From Parelaphostrongylus tenuis (Eukaryota; Nematoda; Chromadorea; Rhabditida; Metastrongylidae): 64,000 bases of DNA. The position numbers and the translations under genes were made by a program. Numbering within the stretch: position 1 is the first letter of the stretch; every line of letters begins with the position of its first letter. The notes beneath the pieces were generated by a model. That model was not told where the DNA came from and did no database searches. It saw only the letters and a list, made by a program, of their open reading frames with translations. Where the stretch lies: NCBI GenBank assembly GCA_019055375.1, contig JAHQIW010007225.1, positions 1 through 64,000 on the forward strand, read 5' to 3'. Below are positions 61,290 to 64,000 of this stretch, in pieces.

Positions 61290-64000
61290 TGATATTAGGT
61301 AATCTCGCTTTTCGGATATCGTGACTCCTTGTTCATTTCGGATAAAATTCCCATTTGGCCTATTCGCAAATCCTGGTTATCTCCGCCGTCATCGAGGAAT
61401 GTTGATGGGATGAATAACAAGCGTCACACTTACTTCAGGTTTATTAAAACTGAACTAGTTTTTAGATTATCACAAAAGCATATACTCCTAGTGAATTCTT
61501 CTAACTACTTCATGTAAAAGTCTATTATATGTTGATAGTAATACGCTGGACATATGATGAAGTTGATCATTTACATAAATTCCCCTGATTTTGGATGCTT
61601 TTTCGTTTAAGCTGAAGGAAATTCAAAGAGAAGTGTCGCACAATGAACGACGGAGGTAGGATAATTTTGTTCAGAGTATAAGGATTAAAAAAATTTGCAA
61701 AAATGTCTTTAATTCAGTTGTTGCAAATGCATTTTTTACAGTTTAAAGTATTAATGATTACGACTACATCAATGAAGATTACTGTAAAGCGAATATGAGT
61801 AAACCGAACAGATATTTATGAAGAAACACGACAACACTTTCATTCGCTCAATGATTAGACTTTATATCATGAAAAAGTATGATATAAACTTTCTGCACAT
61901 AATATAATGTGTACGAGGGGAATCGTCCGAAGTCTATAGGCGTGATAAAGACATTTGCAGCCTTGCTAGCTGCACGATGCTTTTCGTCTGAGCCAAATCC
62001 CCTTCTGGGAGAGAACCCCCTTACATAGAGAAACTGCAGACGTAATATTTATACGCGCCGTCACGTGATAAAAACTGGCTCAAAAAAGTTATCGGGCATT
62101 TTCAAAGACAGTTTCATGATCTACTTGATAGTGTAAAACACTGAACCACAAACATCGCTGCCCGATTCAAACTATGGTGAAATTTTGTTAACGTTTATCA
62201 AAATAAACATGGGAAAAACGCCGCCTTTTCAACTTCCTAACTTTCTTTTGTTTGCCTGGTTTATTTCTATCAGCAGATGTGATGTGAAACATGGCAAGAT
62301 GCTGAGATATAAGCAAAACTTGGAACCTAAGGCGGCTTGAAATTTGCGACATTACTATTAAGGGGTAGTTAAGCGTAAAATCAAGTCCAAAACTGTTATC
62401 TCAACGACGGCTGCAGCTTGACTTAGTTTTATGCTGACTTGTTTTACCGCAAAGCAAGTGCATCGGTGGCATCGTGAGTGGCAAGTGAGCACCCGAAAAC
62501 GATAATTGGTGGTTCGCAGCCGCCTGAGGTTCCAAGTATTGCGCGAATCTCAGCATTCTTGTGACTACACTCATCGAAACACCGAGGCTTTCATCCTATG
62601 AATACATCTAGAGATGATAATGGGATATTATCATTCACACTGTAAATGCTTCTGCTTCATACTACAATAAAAACTACTCTTCTGATAAGAGTATGAAGCT
62701 CATCCGCTTAATCCTCCTTCCTATCCACAAGCTTTTATGCTGAGGAATTCCTGAACTGGGTAGCTATTTTGAATTTCTCAAGCTCTTGTGGCTTGAAATG
62801 CGTACACAATGTCTTTTAACATTATCCCAACTCAACAATATTGTAAAATGTCTATGAATTTTGCCTAAAGTGTTCGAATTTCGAAAGTTGCTTTGAAAAA
62901 TCTTTTTTTTCTACTTTCTTCCTGTCGTGTGTAACGTTTTCTACAATATGCCATGTATACTTCCGAGAAAGATATCGCTTCTTGTCAAACGAATGCGTCA
63001 CAAACCGAATGAATAGTTTTACAAGTTTTGAGAGTTCGTCAAAAAACAGAAAGCCAATATCGACAACAAGAAGCATATGATACAAAGGAAACTTTGAAAG
63101 CCTAACTATTTCCTTCACGAGCAGTGATGGATGCGACCACTCTGGAACAAAATCGGTTCATGTGTGAGTAACTCAACAAGCAGTTATGGAATAAAATATA
63201 ACGAAGAAGAAAGAACAGAATCAAGAAATGGGAAACATAAAATACAGAAAGAAAGCGTGGAACAAAGTATAAGAAGTCACCTGGCAAAATTACGCTCAAC
63301 CAAAACCTTTCTAAGCTGCGAATTTGTCGACTCTGAGTTGAAAAAAATCGAAATTGGTCGCAAGAATGTGAGCTGATATAAGCCTTTTAACTTCTCATGC
63401 AGATCCAATCTGATTAAACTAAATTGAACCAACTAAGATGAAGTAAAAAAAAAAACGAAAAGATTTGACAAGAAGGCAAGGCATTTGGAAGAATTACGGC
63501 AGTTTTGACGGAGCTTTCGCTATTGTTACAGAGCAAGCGTAGCATAGAATTAAAACGCAAGTTGAGAAGACTAGAATAATTATAATTGTTACTATTCTCA
63601 CACTGTGATTGATAATAGCAGAGCAGTTTTACTAGTTGTTCAATTCTCATGTACAGAAATAACTTCATCCCACATTTAGGACCAGTCAAATTGAGATCTT
63701 TGCAATTTCTATTCATAAATTCAGGTAGGAACAAACGCATGCAATAACAGAACTCGGAGAGTTATTGACAGATACTTTTTCGCCATAAATACGTAAAAAT
63801 AGAAGGCTTATGAAGAGAAAGTATGTTGTTCTTCGTACCCCTCAGTAAGCAAAGCTCACTTGGCAACTGACGCTGGCCTCGCGTGATGGAGACTTAACTG
63901 GTGTCAGCTTGAGTGATTTGGTGATAAGCGGATTACAACTTGTTTTGAAATCGGAAACCTGCGTGTAGCATGATGTTTACAAATGCTCAATAGTACACGC
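61290..64000. other. Intergenic or gene-flanking DNA, no gene supported
   Basis: Frames of 81 to 108 codons at 62852-63118 (-), 63131-63376 (+) and 63414-63740 (-) have protein-like composition but no recognisable domain or convincing splice context. They overlap on opposite strands in part. A GGTTCGCAGCC near 62512 may be a lone SINE B box. Confidence 0.35.

Noticed and set aside
63414..63740. 108-codon minus-strand ORF near the right edge
   Set aside because: No domain or splice evidence; length expected by chance at this AT content.

Overview
The window reads as a gene-poor, transposon-littered stretch of a nematode genome, most likely a clade V (strongylid, hookworm-like) species. The evidence is short exons with GT-AG introns, TTTCAG/TTTTCCAG acceptors placed directly before initiator ATGs (typical of spliced-leader trans-splicing), decayed RTE-type LINEs and mariner elements of the kind common in strongylids, and many tRNA-derived SINEs. 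No bacterial, organellar or viral gene is apparent. The species call is an inference.

Layout. 1-12.7 kb: A-rich low-complexity DNA, then anonymous DNA with SINE copies. 12.7-23.2 kb (+): the one well supported gene, a 12-exon PLP-dependent class III aminotransferase of the ETNPPL/PHYKPL (AGXT2-like) family, giving 470 codons once two one-base homopolymer insertions are discounted. Its introns hold SINEs and a degenerate hammerhead-ribozyme retroelement. 23.9-25.9 kb (-): a dead mariner and a dead RTE LINE. 31.7-34.1 kb: an inverted pair of exon-like segments and a small probable secreted-protein gene (-). 35.1 kb: another mariner remnant. 38.3-39.4 kb (-): a second RTE fragment. 40.7-41.6 kb: a young non-autonomous retrozyme-like element with three intact hammerhead ribozymes. 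41.6-43.4 kb: two tandem copies of a TIR DNA element. 43.6-44.9 kb: a diverged duplicate of the 3' end of the aminotransferase locus. 46.5-47.0 kb (-) and 54.4-58.7 kb (-): exons of two seven-transmembrane receptor-like genes, incomplete or damaged as read. 50.9-51.25 kb: a long GT microsatellite. 51.5 and 59.7 kb: mariner remnants. The remainder is intergenic.

The most interesting object is the element at 40.7-41.6 kb. It has 280-281 nt units, each closed by a canonical hammerhead ribozyme with a very short, palindromic stem III. The units are arranged as one on the minus strand followed by a tandem pair on the plus strand, and the whole is flanked by a 14-bp target-site duplication. A tandem transcript should self-cleave into 280-nt RNAs, as described for retrozymes and Penelope-like elements. 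An older, mutated relative with the same divergent two-ribozyme layout lies in intron 3 of the aminotransferase gene.
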